Assembly (NCBI GenBank): GCA_041907025.1
Contig: JAYRIB010000042.1
Coordinates: 1 to 25,449 of the forward strand
Reading direction: 5' to 3'
Length of the DNA stretch: 25,449 nt
Origin: CAYPSN01 sp041907025
Lineage (GTDB): Bacteria > Patescibacteriota > Saccharimonadia > CAILAD01 > JADZBC01
Shown: in pieces, positions 6,539 through 14,895 of the stretch
How positions within the stretch are numbered: the first letter of the stretch is position 1
Layout of the letters: each line of letters begins with the position of its first letter
The notes under the pieces: model-generated
The model's input: the letters and a program-made list of their open reading frames with translations, nothing else
Told to the model about the DNA's origin: nothing
The model's database searches: none
Translations under genes and position numbers: made by a program

Positions 6539-7300
6539 TTATGCGAGCTGAGGAAGTGGCCTGTGATGATAGGTGATGCGCTTGTATTGGCCTGTCATGA
6601 GGCGCCATTTGATTTTAAGCATGTCAATACCTGACTCCAAAGCCGCTTTAGCGTTGCTATCCCCCACCAAGCCTTCAGTCTTAGGATCGTGCCAGTCGTC
6701 TGCTTCAATAATGTCAATCTTGTATTGCAACTTGCGCGCTATGGCGAGGAGCTCCATATCAAACGCCCAGCCCGTTATGCGCTGGCGGCCGAATAACTGT
6801 TTGGCCACGTCGGCTTCAAATACCTTAAAGCCACACTGTGTGTCGGCAATCCCCGGCGTCAGCAGGACTCGAGTAAGCAGGTTGCCAAACTCGGAAATAA
6901 ACTTTCGCACTCCAGTGTGCGTGACGTCGATATGCCGCACCGCGATCGCGACGTCAGCCTTACGTTCCATTACCTCAAAAACCGCATCTAGGTGGTGTAG
7001 CGGGGTGGCCAAGTCAGCATCCATAAAGAGCCGATAGCGACCGCGTGCCTCAAACATACCAATCCGAACCGCCCCACCTTTGCCAGCCCGCTCTGTTAGC
7101 TCGATACTACGGAAACCTTTATGACCCTTGCACTCCAGCGCGGCTAAACGATGGGTGTGAGAATCCTGAGAAATAATCAAGACCTCAACATCGCCGTAAT
7201 CATGCTTACTCAGAAATGTAGCCAAGCTCGCAATCGTATCCCCAATACGGTCCGCCTCATTATAGGCCGGAATAATAATCGAAAGATCCGGCTGGGTCAT
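6539..7300 (-). CDS. Family 2 glycosyltransferase (polyprenyl-phosphate sugar synthase type)
   Basis: A 253-residue cytoplasmic GT-A enzyme. It has the N-terminal nucleotide-binding segment SIIIPAYNEADRI, the metal-binding DADLATP motif near residue 95, and the segments DTQCGFKVF and GWAFDMELL that are typical of the dolichyl-phosphate glucose/mannose synthase branch. It probably transfers a sugar from a nucleotide donor to polyprenyl phosphate. Its ATG overlaps the stop of the upstream GT-C gene (ATGA, 7297-7300), implying translational coupling. With GtrA as flippase and the GT-C enzymes as transferases, the operon forms a plausible glycan-decoration pathway. The exact sugar cannot be read from sequence. 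Confidence 0.9.
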   Translation of the reverse strand: MTQPDLSIIIPAYNEADRIGDTIASLATFLSKHDYGDVEVLIISQDSHTHRLAALECKGHKGFRSIELTERAGKGGAVRIGMFEARGRYRLFMDADLATPLHHLDAVFEVMERKADVAIAVRHIDVTHTGVRKFISEFGNLLTRVLLTPGIADTQCGFKVFEADVAKQLFGRQRITGWAFDMELLAIARKLQYKIDIIEADDWHDPKTEGLVGDSNAKAALESGIDMLKIKWRLMTGQYKRITYHHRPLPQLA

Positions 7301-8850
7301 GGAGTTCTGTACCAGACAAAAAGCTGACTTTCATTAAATGGCGAGGTATTCACACCAAAGCTTCCCTTAGGAAACTTTGCTTCGACACGCCGCTTCAACG
7401 CCCTTAACTCACTACTATCGGCACCCAACAAGATGATGACCTGTGGCTTGTTGGCCAACGGCAGGCTCTCTAATTGCTCAATGTTACCACCAAATCCCGT
7501 GGCGTTTCGCGCCATACGACTGGCAGCCACAACTGCTAACTCTTCGGGTCGAGCAACTATATATGGTTCAGCTTGGTTGGCTTTTCCGTAGCGAGCAGCT
7601 TCAACAAGGTCCTCTCGATATGCCACAAATGTCTGTGGATCCTGGGCCCAAGCTACAAAGTACTGTCGATAGCCCTGGTAGGCCGTGAGAACGAGTAGCA
7701 AGACCACGAAGCTCAGGCCCAATGAACGAGCCGTCGTGTTAATTGGAAACATGGCGTACCAGCGGGTCAAAAGATGGTTCGTACCTATGCCGGCAAGCAT
7801 AAAGATAAATGGCATCGCCAGAGCGGCGCGGTACGCATCTGGTGCATCTACGCCTAGGCCGACAATACTTGGCAAGACTAAGACCGTCAGACCAATCCCC
7901 ACAAAGCCATAGGCCATACGGCTGCGCCGCGCGAGGGCCAGCAGGACACCAAGTAAAAACATTAGTGCGGTAAAGGCATTGAGCAATGGCACACCGCCGA
8001 GATTGTGCGTATAATTCTCGTCCCCTGACGTAAAGAACATGAGAACGGTCTTGCCGGCATTCTCGAGGCTAGCCTTAGCTACAACGGTAAATCCCGTGTT
8101 ATCACCGACATTTGATCGAACGATACCAGCCGCTGGGTTAGCCTTACCGATGAGTAACAGGACAGCCATTGGCACGAGCACAAGCAAGCCAACCACTGCA
8201 GTACTCACGAGCAAACGCTTCCTGGATGACACAAACTTCCTTTGCAACAATAGCACTACAGCGGCAACTGCGAACACAACTGGTACCAGCCAGAAAAGAC
8301 GAGCACTAAAACAACCGGCAACCATAGTCAGGGCTGCCGCAACCGAATAACCCCACTTACCCGTCTTGTAGGCACGTTGGGCTAAGAAACACAGCCAGAC
8401 GAGGGCCGCAAGAGCTAAGTTGATCGGCAACACATTGCGTGACAGCGTAAGCGCCCAAGGGCTCACCGCTGCCAAAAAGGCCGCAAGCAAAGCGGCCCGG
8501 CGCCCGAATGAATCCTTTGCCCAAAAATACAACCCGGCCACCATCACCACGCCCAATGCAGCATTGAGATAACGCAGCGCAAGCACTGACTCCCATAACC
8601 ATAGCAAGACGGCGCCCAGACCAATGTAGGCTGCAAACCCAATGTTTGAACTGCCCTCAAACAGCAGGCCAAGTGAGCCCCGGCTTGCGTTAAGCGCATT
8701 GAGCACCCATTGAGCCTCGTCAACGCTTATACCTGGTGGCAGACTAGAAAGCTTGTGTACGCGCAAAAAAGCGGCTAGCACGAGAATTGCCACAAACAGG
8801 ATCGTACCGAGTCGTCGGTTGAGGGCTGAGTATGCAGACTTCTTCTTCAT
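7297..8850 (-). CDS. GT-C (GT39-like) membrane glycosyltransferase
   Basis: A 517-residue polytopic membrane protein. A positively charged N terminus and first helix (residues about 14-28) are followed by LPPGISVDEAQWVLNAL, which carries the catalytic-type acidic pair DE of GT-C enzymes in the first outer loop. About ten further hydrophobic helices follow. A soluble C-terminal region (about 400-517) includes PQTFVAYREDLVEAARYG. It is predicted to use a polyprenyl-phosphate sugar and to glycosylate a lipid or protein outside the membrane. It overlaps both neighbours by ATGA junctions (8847-8850 and 7297-7300), forming a tight three-gene operon with gtrA upstream and the GT2 gene downstream. 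Confidence 0.85.
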   Translation of the reverse strand: MKKKSAYSALNRRLGTILFVAILVLAAFLRVHKLSSLPPGISVDEAQWVLNALNASRGSLGLLFEGSSNIGFAAYIGLGAVLLWLWESVLALRYLNAALGVVMVAGLYFWAKDSFGRRAALLAAFLAAVSPWALTLSRNVLPINLALAALVWLCFLAQRAYKTGKWGYSVAAALTMVAGCFSARLFWLVPVVFAVAAVVLLLQRKFVSSRKRLLVSTAVVGLLVLVPMAVLLLIGKANPAAGIVRSNVGDNTGFTVVAKASLENAGKTVLMFFTSGDENYTHNLGGVPLLNAFTALMFLLGVLLALARRSRMAYGFVGIGLTVLVLPSIVGLGVDAPDAYRAALAMPFIFMLAGIGTNHLLTRWYAMFPINTTARSLGLSFVVLLLVLTAYQGYRQYFVAWAQDPQTFVAYREDLVEAARYGKANQAEPYIVARPEELAVVAASRMARNATGFGGNIEQLESLPLANKPQVIILLGADSSELRALKRRVEAKFPKGSFGVNTSPFNESQLFVWYRTP

Positions 8851-9323
8851 GCTCTAGAGCCTTTATCTTCGGTAAAAACAAACCTACGGTACATCAGGAA
8901 GTTATAGACAAGGACCACCAGAATAGCCATACCTAACGCAAAGTTATTAATGTCAAAACTACGGCTGAATGGTAGGCTGAGCGAGCTGGTAACGCTGTAG
9001 ACGAACTCCCCTGGAGTGAGCCACTGTTTGGTAAAGAGTTGCAGGATAAGTGGCCGTATGACGTAAAGGCCAAACATGGTAATTGCAAAAAAGTAGAATA
9101 CCTTGGTAGGCGTAGTTTTATGAACCTTAAAGGTAAAACGCTGGTTAAAAACAAAGCTGTTGATCATGGCGACGGTGCCAGATATGATACCCGAGAGGAC
9201 AAGATCTAAACCAATGAGCTGCGTCAGGATATTAACTAACACAACATCAACGAGAGTATTGAGGATGCCAACCAGACCAAAGCGACCAACTTGACCAGAA
9301 ATTTTCCTTTTGATTCGCTCCAC
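8847..9323 (-). CDS. GtrA-like membrane protein (candidate lipid-linked sugar flippase)
   Basis: A 158-residue protein with four predicted membrane helices and the GtrA family pattern: RFGLVGILNTLVDVVLVNIL near the N terminus, then SFVFNQRFTFK, and MYRRFVF at the end. GtrA proteins are thought to move polyprenyl-phosphate-linked sugars across the membrane. The start is a GTG at 9323. AAGGAG lies about 15 nt upstream, a rather long distance, and AAAGG abuts the codon. A TATAAT -10 (9358-9363) lies upstream. It is the first gene of the glycan operon and is followed by ATGA overlaps. Confidence 0.85.
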   Translation of the reverse strand: MERIKRKISGQVGRFGLVGILNTLVDVVLVNILTQLIGLDLVLSGIISGTVAMINSFVFNQRFTFKVHKTTPTKVFYFFAITMFGLYVIRPLILQLFTKQWLTPGEFVYSVTSSLSLPFSRSFDINNFALGMAILVVLVYNFLMYRRFVFTEDKGSRA

Positions 9324-9357
9324 CTTTAGCCTTACTCCTTATGCTTACGTACCTAAC

Positions 9358-9363
9358 ATTATA
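9358..9363 (-). promoter_or_regulatory. -10 box of the gtrA-led glycan operon
   Basis: A perfect TATAAT reads on the minus strand, with a weak TTACTT 17 nt further upstream as the -35. The leader would be about 28 nt. Confidence 0.45.
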
Positions 9364-9391
9364 CCTGAGATCGTCTGGCTAAGTAAACGCA

Positions 9392-10753
9392 TTAGCTAGT
9401 GTGGGATTTATCAAGATTCTTAAAGCGCATTTCATCGCCTTTAAAGAAGAGTTCCACTTGCCCCGTTGGCCCGTTACGGTGCTTAGCGATAATAATGTCG
9501 GCTACATTCGGCTTCTCGGTATCTTGCGGATGATAGTAGTCGTCGCGGTAAATAAACATCACCACATCGGCGTCTTGCTCGATCGATCCTGACTCACGTA
9601 AGTCCGAGAGCTGCGGAATCTGCGGACTCCGCTTCTCTACTTCACGCGACAGCTGAGACAGGGCGATAACTGGCACATCAAGCTCTCTGGCGAGGCCCTT
9701 GAGGCCACGAGAGATTTCTGATATTTCTTGCACTCGGTTCTCACCGCCGTTATTGCGACCGCTCATGAGCTGCAGGTAGTCAATCACAACCAAACCAAGG
9801 TCATGCTCGCTCTGCAAGCGCCGGGCCTTGGTGCGCATCTCCATCACATTAGCCATCGCCGAATCATCAAAGTAGATTGGCGCTTCCGCCAACACACCCA
9901 TCGCCTTGTTGAGCTTTTCAAAGTCCTTGTCTTCTAGATTCCCGGTACGCAGTCGCCAGGAATCAATCCCCGCTTCAGCGGCCAGCAAGCGATCCACCAG
10001 CTGCTCCTTACTCATTTCCAAACTAAACACACCGACTGGGACACCCTGCTTAATGGCAATGTTCTGGGCGATGTTCAGCGCCAAGGTGGACTTACCCATC
10101 GCGGGCCGTGCGGCCAGGATCAGCAGGTCGGACTTCTGCAGGCCGGCCAGCAAGTTATCTAGCCCCTTAAAGCCGGTTGGTAAACCGCGCAGCTTGCCCT
10201 TGTCCTTGTGGAGCGAATCAAGTCGATCAAAGCTGTCTGCCAGAACATCCTTCATAGAAGTAAAGTTTTGCTTCAGGTGCTTTTGCGAGACATCAAACAA
10301 CGTTTGTTCAGCGTTATCAAGCAAGCCATCGAGCGGCTGCTCCTCGTCGTAGGCCATATTGCCAATTTGGTTAGCAGCCGTAATGAGACGACGTAAGGTT
10401 GCCTTCTGGGATACGATCTTGGCATAGTTTGCCACGTGAGCTGCCGATGGCACGCCGTTGACTAAGCTGGTCAAGTAGGTCGCGCCGCCAATGTTCTCGA
10501 GCTCACCCATGGCATCAAGCTTGTTTGATAGCGTCACGACGTCGAGCGGTTCACGCTTTTCGTACAAGCTTACGATGGCTTCGTAGATCAAGCGGTTCTT
10601 GGTGGCGTAGAAGTCATCGCCGTGCACAGCGTCGGCAACCTTAATAATGGCGTCTTTGTCGAGCATAAGTGAACCCAGCAAGCTTGATTCGGCCTGCAAG
10701 TTCTGTGGCGGCAGCTTGTCCCCGGCACTGGTATTCGATTGGTTCTTAGCCAC
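9392..10753 (-). CDS. dnaB: Replicative DNA helicase DnaB
   Basis: The hexameric 5'-3' helicase that unwinds DNA at the replication fork. The 453-residue protein has the usual architecture: an N-terminal helical domain starting with LPPQNLQAESSLLGSLML, a linker helix, and a RecA-like C-terminal domain. Visible motifs are Walker A RPAMGKST (about 216-223), SLEMSKEQLVDRLL, Walker B region LGLVVIDYLQLM, ALSQLSREVEKR and the C-terminal KHRNGPTG. No intein interrupts it, and the length is normal. Its start overlaps the end of dnaX by 8 nt, so the two replication genes are translationally coupled, an uncommon pairing. Confidence 0.97.
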   Translation of the reverse strand: MAKNQSNTSAGDKLPPQNLQAESSLLGSLMLDKDAIIKVADAVHGDDFYATKNRLIYEAIVSLYEKREPLDVVTLSNKLDAMGELENIGGATYLTSLVNGVPSAAHVANYAKIVSQKATLRRLITAANQIGNMAYDEEQPLDGLLDNAEQTLFDVSQKHLKQNFTSMKDVLADSFDRLDSLHKDKGKLRGLPTGFKGLDNLLAGLQKSDLLILAARPAMGKSTLALNIAQNIAIKQGVPVGVFSLEMSKEQLVDRLLAAEAGIDSWRLRTGNLEDKDFEKLNKAMGVLAEAPIYFDDSAMANVMEMRTKARRLQSEHDLGLVVIDYLQLMSGRNNGGENRVQEISEISRGLKGLARELDVPVIALSQLSREVEKRSPQIPQLSDLRESGSIEQDADVVMFIYRDDYYHPQDTEKPNVADIIIAKHRNGPTGQVELFFKGDEMRFKNLDKSHTS

Positions 10754-12212
10754 TGACGACCTCCCCGCCCAATATCTCTAGGGCTGAAGCCACTAATTCC
10801 TTTTGGCTATCAATCGGCTCAGCCTTCGACTTCGGCTGCGTCAAACGGCAGTCTAATTGGATCTCGTGACCAAATGTTTTGCTCATAATCTGCTCAATCA
10901 ACTGACGGTTCTTTTGCTCCTCGATCCGCTCTTTGTGAAAGCTAAACGGACACTCCATTACTAAACGATCATCCTCGATCCGTGGGTTGGCAGAGCGAAT
11001 AACTGCGTAGAGTGAGTTGTTACGGTCCTTAATCAAGCTCAAACCCTTCATGCACAGACTCTGACTATCCACGTTCACCACCTGGGCAACGGGGCGTTTA
11101 GCCTCATTAGCAGTCGGCTTCTTAACGGCCGTAGCACTCGGAGCGGCCTTTGGAACCGTTTGAGCAAGCTGAGTGGCTGGTTCTGGTTGAGCAACAGGCG
11201 CGACAGCGCCAGGGGGTCGACAGAGCTCGTAGAGCGCCAGTTCAAGCGGCAGACTGTAATGCCCAGTGATCTTGAAGTTAGCGAGCGCCCTGGTTAGGCA
11301 CTGCACTGCCAGCGCCAGCTGGCCAAGCTCCATACCGTAACGGCTTTTGGCTGGCTGAGCGCCCACCTGTGCGAGCAAGTCTACCCGCAAAGCATCCAGC
11401 AACTGACGAGTAAGGCTCTGTGGATCATTGCCAAGCGCAATCATACCTTCCACAACCTCAAATGCCTTTGCCGTATCACGCTGGGCAGCTGCACTCAGTA
11501 AAGCGTCAACATCCTGCCCAGAAGCCATACCGAGCGTCGCAGCCACGTGCGCCACACCGAGCTTCTCATCCAGCGTCGAGAGCTGGTCAAGCAAGCTAAT
11601 GGCATCTCTAAATCCGCCCCGACTGGCGTGGGCAATCATACTCAGGGCGGACGGGTCAATGTCGATGCCCTCAAGCTTAGCAATCTCACCCAAGCGGGTT
11701 ACCAGGTCAGCTTCGCCAATCGGCCGTAAGTCAAAGCGCTGGGTGCGCGAAATAATCGTTTCTGGTAGCTTATGGGCTTCGGTAGTAGCCAACACGAAGA
11801 TAGCATGTGCCGGTGGCTCCTCGAGCGTTTTAAGCAGTGCGTTAAAGGCCTCCTTGGTGAGCATGTGTACCTCGTCGATGATGTAGACTTTGTACTTAAG
11901 GTGTGTTGGCGCACCCATAATCTTCTCGCGTAGAGAGCGCATCTCGTCAATGCCACGGTTAGAGGCAGCGTCTATCTCGATAATGTCCAGCTCACGTCCC
12001 AAATCAGTCTCCACGGGCAGCTCATTAATTCGCCGTGCCAATATGCGCGCAATGCTGGTCTTACCAGTTCCCCTGGGCCCGGTCAGTAAATAGGCGTGGC
12101 TCATTAGTCCACGCTGCACTGCTGCTTCGAGCGTACGCGTAACATGCTGCTGGCCGACCACGTCGCCAAAGTCAGCCGAACGATATTTGCGATATAACGC
12201 AATACGAGACAA
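10746..12212 (-). CDS. dnaX: DNA polymerase III subunit tau/gamma, lacking the zinc module
   Basis: The AAA+ clamp-loader ATPase of the DNA polymerase III holoenzyme, 488 residues from the chosen start. It begins ALYRKYRSADF and carries Walker A GPRGTGKTS (45-53), IEIDAASNRGID (about 78-89), Walker B IIDEVHML (111-118) and the sensor/arginine-finger segment IISRTQRF. In typical DnaX, four zinc-binding cysteines lie between Walker A and the EIDAAS motif. Here only RRINELPVETDLGRELDI remains and no cysteine is present. The SRCQRF cysteine is also replaced by T. The start is most likely the TTG at 12212, a few bases after GGAGGGG; the in-frame GTG at 12230 has no ribosome binding site. A Pro/Ala-rich linker (about 340-385) precedes a C-terminal domain of roughly 100 residues. 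Confidence 0.93.
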   Translation of the reverse strand: MSRIALYRKYRSADFGDVVGQQHVTRTLEAAVQRGLMSHAYLLTGPRGTGKTSIARILARRINELPVETDLGRELDIIEIDAASNRGIDEMRSLREKIMGAPTHLKYKVYIIDEVHMLTKEAFNALLKTLEEPPAHAIFVLATTEAHKLPETIISRTQRFDLRPIGEADLVTRLGEIAKLEGIDIDPSALSMIAHASRGGFRDAISLLDQLSTLDEKLGVAHVAATLGMASGQDVDALLSAAAQRDTAKAFEVVEGMIALGNDPQSLTRQLLDALRVDLLAQVGAQPAKSRYGMELGQLALAVQCLTRALANFKITGHYSLPLELALYELCRPPGAVAPVAQPEPATQLAQTVPKAAPSATAVKKPTANEAKRPVAQVVNVDSQSLCMKGLSLIKDRNNSLYAVIRSANPRIEDDRLVMECPFSFHKERIEEQKNRQLIEQIMSKTFGHEIQLDCRLTQPKSKAEPIDSQKELVASALEILGGEVVSG

Positions 12213-12253
12213 AACCCCTCCAGTTCTCACTAATCCACTAATACTTACTCACT

Positions 12254-12283
12254 ATTATAGCTCTTGGGACTGTTGCCCTACAA
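12254..12283 (-). promoter_or_regulatory. Promoter of dnaX-dnaB
   Basis: The -10 TATAAT (12254-12259) and the -35 TTGTAG (12278-12283) are 18 nt apart, the same pair and spacing as at 4621-4650. The predicted leader is about 35 nt and carries the GGAGGGG ribosome binding site. Confidence 0.55.
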
Positions 12284-12309
12284 GTAGCGAGGATGCTCGT
12301 AAGCGCGTT

Positions 12310-12858
12310 TTAGGCGCCGATAATTGCTTCGATGGCCGCCCATGAGGCGTCACCACCAGCTGGAGTTACGATGGTAACCTCGTCACCCGGGTTACCCTTA
12401 AAGTACGTTACGCTCGCAAAGAGGACGTTGTAGTGTTGACCGCCAGCTTCTACCTTATACTGACCATCTTCTAAGATGAGCTTACCAATCAGCTTCTTGC
12501 GCTCCACTGGGCCGATCTGTTTGTAAATAAATGAGCCGTCTTCGGCAATGGTGAGCTTGAGGGTGTCACCTTCCACCAGCTTAGACTTAGACGCGTAGTT
12601 AGCCGGCACTGGGTAGGACTTACCGCCATCCCCTATCATATGCTGGCCGTCAAATCTACCCTCAATTACCTTACCAGCCACAGCAGTAGTGCCCATCGAC
12701 GCACGAGCAGGCTTAGCCTTACTCGGCTCTGGTAGGTCCTCTGGCTTTACTCCAAGCTCTTGGATAAGCCGATGCACCTCGCGTAGGCTAGTCTCGGCTG
12801 ATTCTAACTGATTGGCAAGAGCTTGAAGGTTGAGTTGTCGTTTGTCTTTTTCTGTCAT
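12310..12858 (-). CDS. Unrecognised protein: helical N terminus plus beta-rich domain
   Basis: A 182-residue soluble protein that I do not recognise. Residues 1-38 are charged and probably helical or coiled-coil (LQALANQLESAETSLREVHRL). A Pro/Lys/Ala-rich linker follows at about 40-58. The rest is predicted beta-rich, with VAGKVIEGRFDGQHMI, LVEGDTLKLTIAEDG and FKGNPGDEVTIV, and a short terminal helix SWAAIEAII. The middle reads like a small barrel or a binding domain, but no family can be named. No signal peptide or membrane helix is seen. It has its own promoter and a 28-nt leader without an obvious Shine-Dalgarno sequence. It lies upstream of dnaX on the same strand with a 97-nt gap. Confidence 0.85.
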   Translation of the reverse strand: MTEKDKRQLNLQALANQLESAETSLREVHRLIQELGVKPEDLPEPSKAKPARASMGTTAVAGKVIEGRFDGQHMIGDGGKSYPVPANYASKSKLVEGDTLKLTIAEDGSFIYKQIGPVERKKLIGKLILEDGQYKVEAGGQHYNVLFASVTYFKGNPGDEVTIVTPAGGDASWAAIEAIIGA

Positions 12859-12886
12859 AATTTAGGTGTTTTCTTGGTTTGGCTTA

Positions 12887-12915
12887 AGTGTAGCACTTTT
12901 GTTTTAAAAAGCCAA
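12887..12915 (-). promoter_or_regulatory. Promoter of the 182-residue protein gene
   Basis: The -35 TTGGCT (12910-12915) and the -10 TACACT (12887-12892, preceded by TGC as an extended -10) are spaced by exactly 17 nt. The gene starts at 12858. Confidence 0.5.
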
Positions 12916-13015
12916 CCTGATCGGACGAATACTGCTCGGGTAGCAAGAACCCGACGAAATCGAGATCTCGCCGGGTGGGTGAACCCATATAGGAGCGCTT
13001 GTTGCCGTGCTCTGT

Positions 13016-13531
13016 CTAACCGACGAGCTTTCGCCTCATAGCCTCGAAGGCACTTAGAGCACCAACACTCGTTGAGGAGGTGCTAGACTGCTGGATCCCA
13101 GCAATCTGCTTATTTACCCACTCGAGAAGTCCAACTTCGAAGCCCTCGGCCGGGATGGGCTTTGCCGGCCATGTGTGGTAGCCGTTGGTGTGCCCACGCG
13201 TATGCCCAGCCTCAAGCATGCAATAGAACATGCGTGCGGGCCTTGAACCGTCCTCGTCAGAGTCGAACACTGCCGTACTTCTACACACTCGCATGGTGCA
13301 AACAGCCTCGACCTCCCTACGCTGAACCATGATCCAACCATCACGATTAGCGGCAGGCAGGTGATCTAGTAATACTTGACGAGGATCACCTTCGCCGAAA
13401 TGCATTGGGCTAAGCCCGCCCGCTGGCCAGGGCAGGAAGCATTCGGTAATGGCAGCGTTGGTACGGACTCGCTCTGACGGACTAGGGCCACCCGTATTGT
13501 CGTAGTACACACTATCAGTATCTTCTGGCAT
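13016..13531 (-). CDS. Unrecognised small protein with an actinobacterial-style Cys/His motif
   Basis: A 171-residue protein from the ATG at 13531, which follows GAGAGGG at a suitable distance; an upstream TTG at 13600 is in frame but less likely. I cannot assign a function. A Cys/His cluster stands out: C78, C83, C104, H110, H114 and H119, with the core CMLEAGHTRGHTNGYHTW. Patterns of the form C-x-L-x-x-GH-x-x-H followed by Trp are common in short uncharacterised proteins of Actinobacteria and their phages and probably bind zinc. This suggests acquisition from an actinobacterial host or phage (inference). The Ser/Thr-rich stretch QQSSTSSTS precedes a C-terminal helix. The gene is isolated between the rplJL terminator and the 182-residue protein gene. 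Confidence 0.75.
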   Translation of the reverse strand: MPEDTDSVYYDNTGGPSPSERVRTNAAITECFLPWPAGGLSPMHFGEGDPRQVLLDHLPAANRDGWIMVQRREVEAVCTMRVCRSTAVFDSDEDGSRPARMFYCMLEAGHTRGHTNGYHTWPAKPIPAEGFEVGLLEWVNKQIAGIQQSSTSSTSVGALSAFEAMRRKLVG

Positions 13532-13643
13532 CTTGACTGCCCTCTCTTGTAGATGTGCGTGGGACGTGATAAGTATGCCAGAACCTACAGTAGACAGCAA
13601 GCATAACCAGGGGTATATTACATATGCCTATAACTACTTATAC

Positions 13644-13678
13644 AAAAAGAGGCCCGGATTTCTCCAGGGCTTCTTTTT
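13644..13678 (-). terminator. Terminator of the rplJ-rplL operon
   Basis: A stem of about 12 bp with a G-A mismatch is built on GCCC/GGGC, with a T run after it on the minus strand. It lies about 20 nt past the rplL stop. Confidence 0.75.
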
Positions 13679-13696
13679 GATTGAACCTAGTACGGC

Positions 13697-14134
13697 TTAC
13701 TGAAGCTCTACAGTAGCGCCGGCAGCTTCTAGCTTAGCCTTAGCTTCTTCGGCCTCTGCCTTTGGAGCAGCTTCCTTGACCGTCTTAGGAGCAGCGTCTA
13801 CTAGACCCTTGCTCTCAGCCAAGCCAAGACCTGAGATCTCGCGAACAGCCTTAATTACTTCGATCTTCTTTTCCCCAGCAGAGGTAAGAACGATGTCGTA
13901 ATTAGCCTTCTCTTCGGCAGCCTCAGCAGCGTCACCGCCACCTGCAGCTGGAGCAGCAGCCATTGCCATAGGGGCAGCAGCGCTTACGCCAAAGTGATCT
14001 TCGAGTACCTTTACGAGCTCAGATAGGTCGAGCACGCTCAACTTTTCGATCTCGCCAACCAAGCTCTTGAACTTAGCTGGTACTTCTACCTTAGTTTTTT
14101 CTTCTACTACTTCTGTTGTGGCTTCGTCTGCCAT
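13697..14134 (-). CDS. rplL: Ribosomal protein L7/L12 (bL12)
   Basis: The stalk protein of the 50S subunit that recruits translation GTPases. The C-terminal domain is clear: YDIVLTSAGEKKIEVIKAVREISGLGLAESKGLVDAAPKTVKE covers about residues 82-124. It follows an Ala-rich hinge (about 53-75) and the dimerisation helices (KSLVGEIEKLSVLDLSELVKVLE). At 145 residues it is about 20 longer than usual, because of an acidic N-terminal extension (MADEATTEVVEEKTKVEVPA) ahead of the normal start. The start is supported by AAGGAG upstream of the ATG at 14134. It follows rplJ by 30 nt in the same operon. Confidence 0.97.
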   Translation of the reverse strand: MADEATTEVVEEKTKVEVPAKFKSLVGEIEKLSVLDLSELVKVLEDHFGVSAAAPMAMAAAPAAGGGDAAEAAEEKANYDIVLTSAGEKKIEVIKAVREISGLGLAESKGLVDAAPKTVKEAAPKAEAEEAKAKLEAAGATVELQ

Positions 14135-14164
14135 AATTATTCTCCTTTAAATTACAGGTTAGCT

Positions 14165-14698
14165 CTAAACTTGAGCTGCCTTTTTATCTTTAATCGCGCT
14201 GAGTGCGTAAACCACACTTGCCACGTTGCTGTTGAGTACCCGTACAAAGCCAGACAATGGCGCGGCAATGGTGCCGACCAACTGAGCAGTAAGCTGTTCG
14301 CGGCTTGGCAAGGCTGCTAGGGCCTTTACTTCGGCCTTTGTGAGCACACTGCCGTCTTCGGCGATGGCGCCGAGGATGTCGAGCGCTTGGTACTGCTTTG
14401 CAAACTCAGCCACAATCTTAGCGGCTTCTACCTCGTCAGCGCCAAAGGCAATTGCCATTGGGCCGGTTAATATGGAGGTATCCACGTCCTTTTGCGGCGA
14501 ATCTGCGAGTGCCAACTTCACCAAGGTGTTCTTGGCTACCGTGTAGGTAATGCCAGCGTCACGCAACTTGCTGCGGAGCTCGTTGATTGCCGGAACGTCG
14601 AGTCCACGGTAATCGGTCAGCACAGCCAGCTTGGTGCTTGCAAACAGCTCGGACATTTTGGCTACGTCGGCTTCTTTTCTCTCACGAGTTTTTGCCAT
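14165..14698 (-). CDS. rplJ: Ribosomal protein L10 (uL10)
   Basis: The base of the 50S stalk, which binds 23S rRNA and carries L7/L12 dimers. At 177 residues it has typical length. It shows the expected order: ERKEADVAKMSELFASTKLAVLTDYRGLDV, LRSKLRDAGITYTVAKNTLVKLAL, a middle globular part with GPMAIAFG, and a C-terminal helix for L12 binding. The ATG at 14698 is chosen over the in-frame GTG at 14707 because GAAAGGG sits at the right distance from the ATG. It is cotranscribed with rplL and controlled by the leader upstream. Confidence 0.97.
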   Translation of the reverse strand: MAKTRERKEADVAKMSELFASTKLAVLTDYRGLDVPAINELRSKLRDAGITYTVAKNTLVKLALADSPQKDVDTSILTGPMAIAFGADEVEAAKIVAEFAKQYQALDILGAIAEDGSVLTKAEVKALAALPSREQLTAQLVGTIAAPLSGFVRVLNSNVASVVYALSAIKDKKAAQV

Positions 14699-14761
14699 AT
14701 TGGTCACCCTTTCGTTAATCTGATTCGATTGCTGTAATAGCCTTCGACCTGGGGCTAAAAC

Positions 14762-14889
14762 AAAAAACTTTGGCGAAAACCAAAGAGTTGAAATGCATGT
14801 CCACGAATGTGTTAGCTTCTCACCTCTCGTAGCGGATTAAGGCGTCTCTTGTAAGAAGATTTGCCAGCTACGGTCTTTGGTAATCGATA
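14762..14889 (-). promoter_or_regulatory. L10 leader with transcription attenuator
   Basis: On the minus strand, the leader between the promoter and rplJ contains an intrinsic terminator: CTTTGG and CCAAAG around TTTTCG (14768-14785), followed by TTTTTT (14762-14767). The 5' arm segment TCTTTGGT (14779-14786) is exactly complementary to ACCAAAGA (14874-14881) near the start of the transcript, so an antiterminator can form. This layout matches the known L10-leader attenuators, where the L10-L12 complex stabilises the terminating form. The middle holds the conserved-looking stretch AGAGGTGAGAAGCTAACA. Confidence 0.7.
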
Positions 14890-14895
14890 CCCTCC

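Noticed and set aside
12931..12950. Possible minus-strand tRNA anticodon-like hairpin between the two unknown genes
   Set aside because: A 5-bp stem with a 7-nt loop exists (CGGGT/ACCCG), but no acceptor, D or T arm can be built around it.
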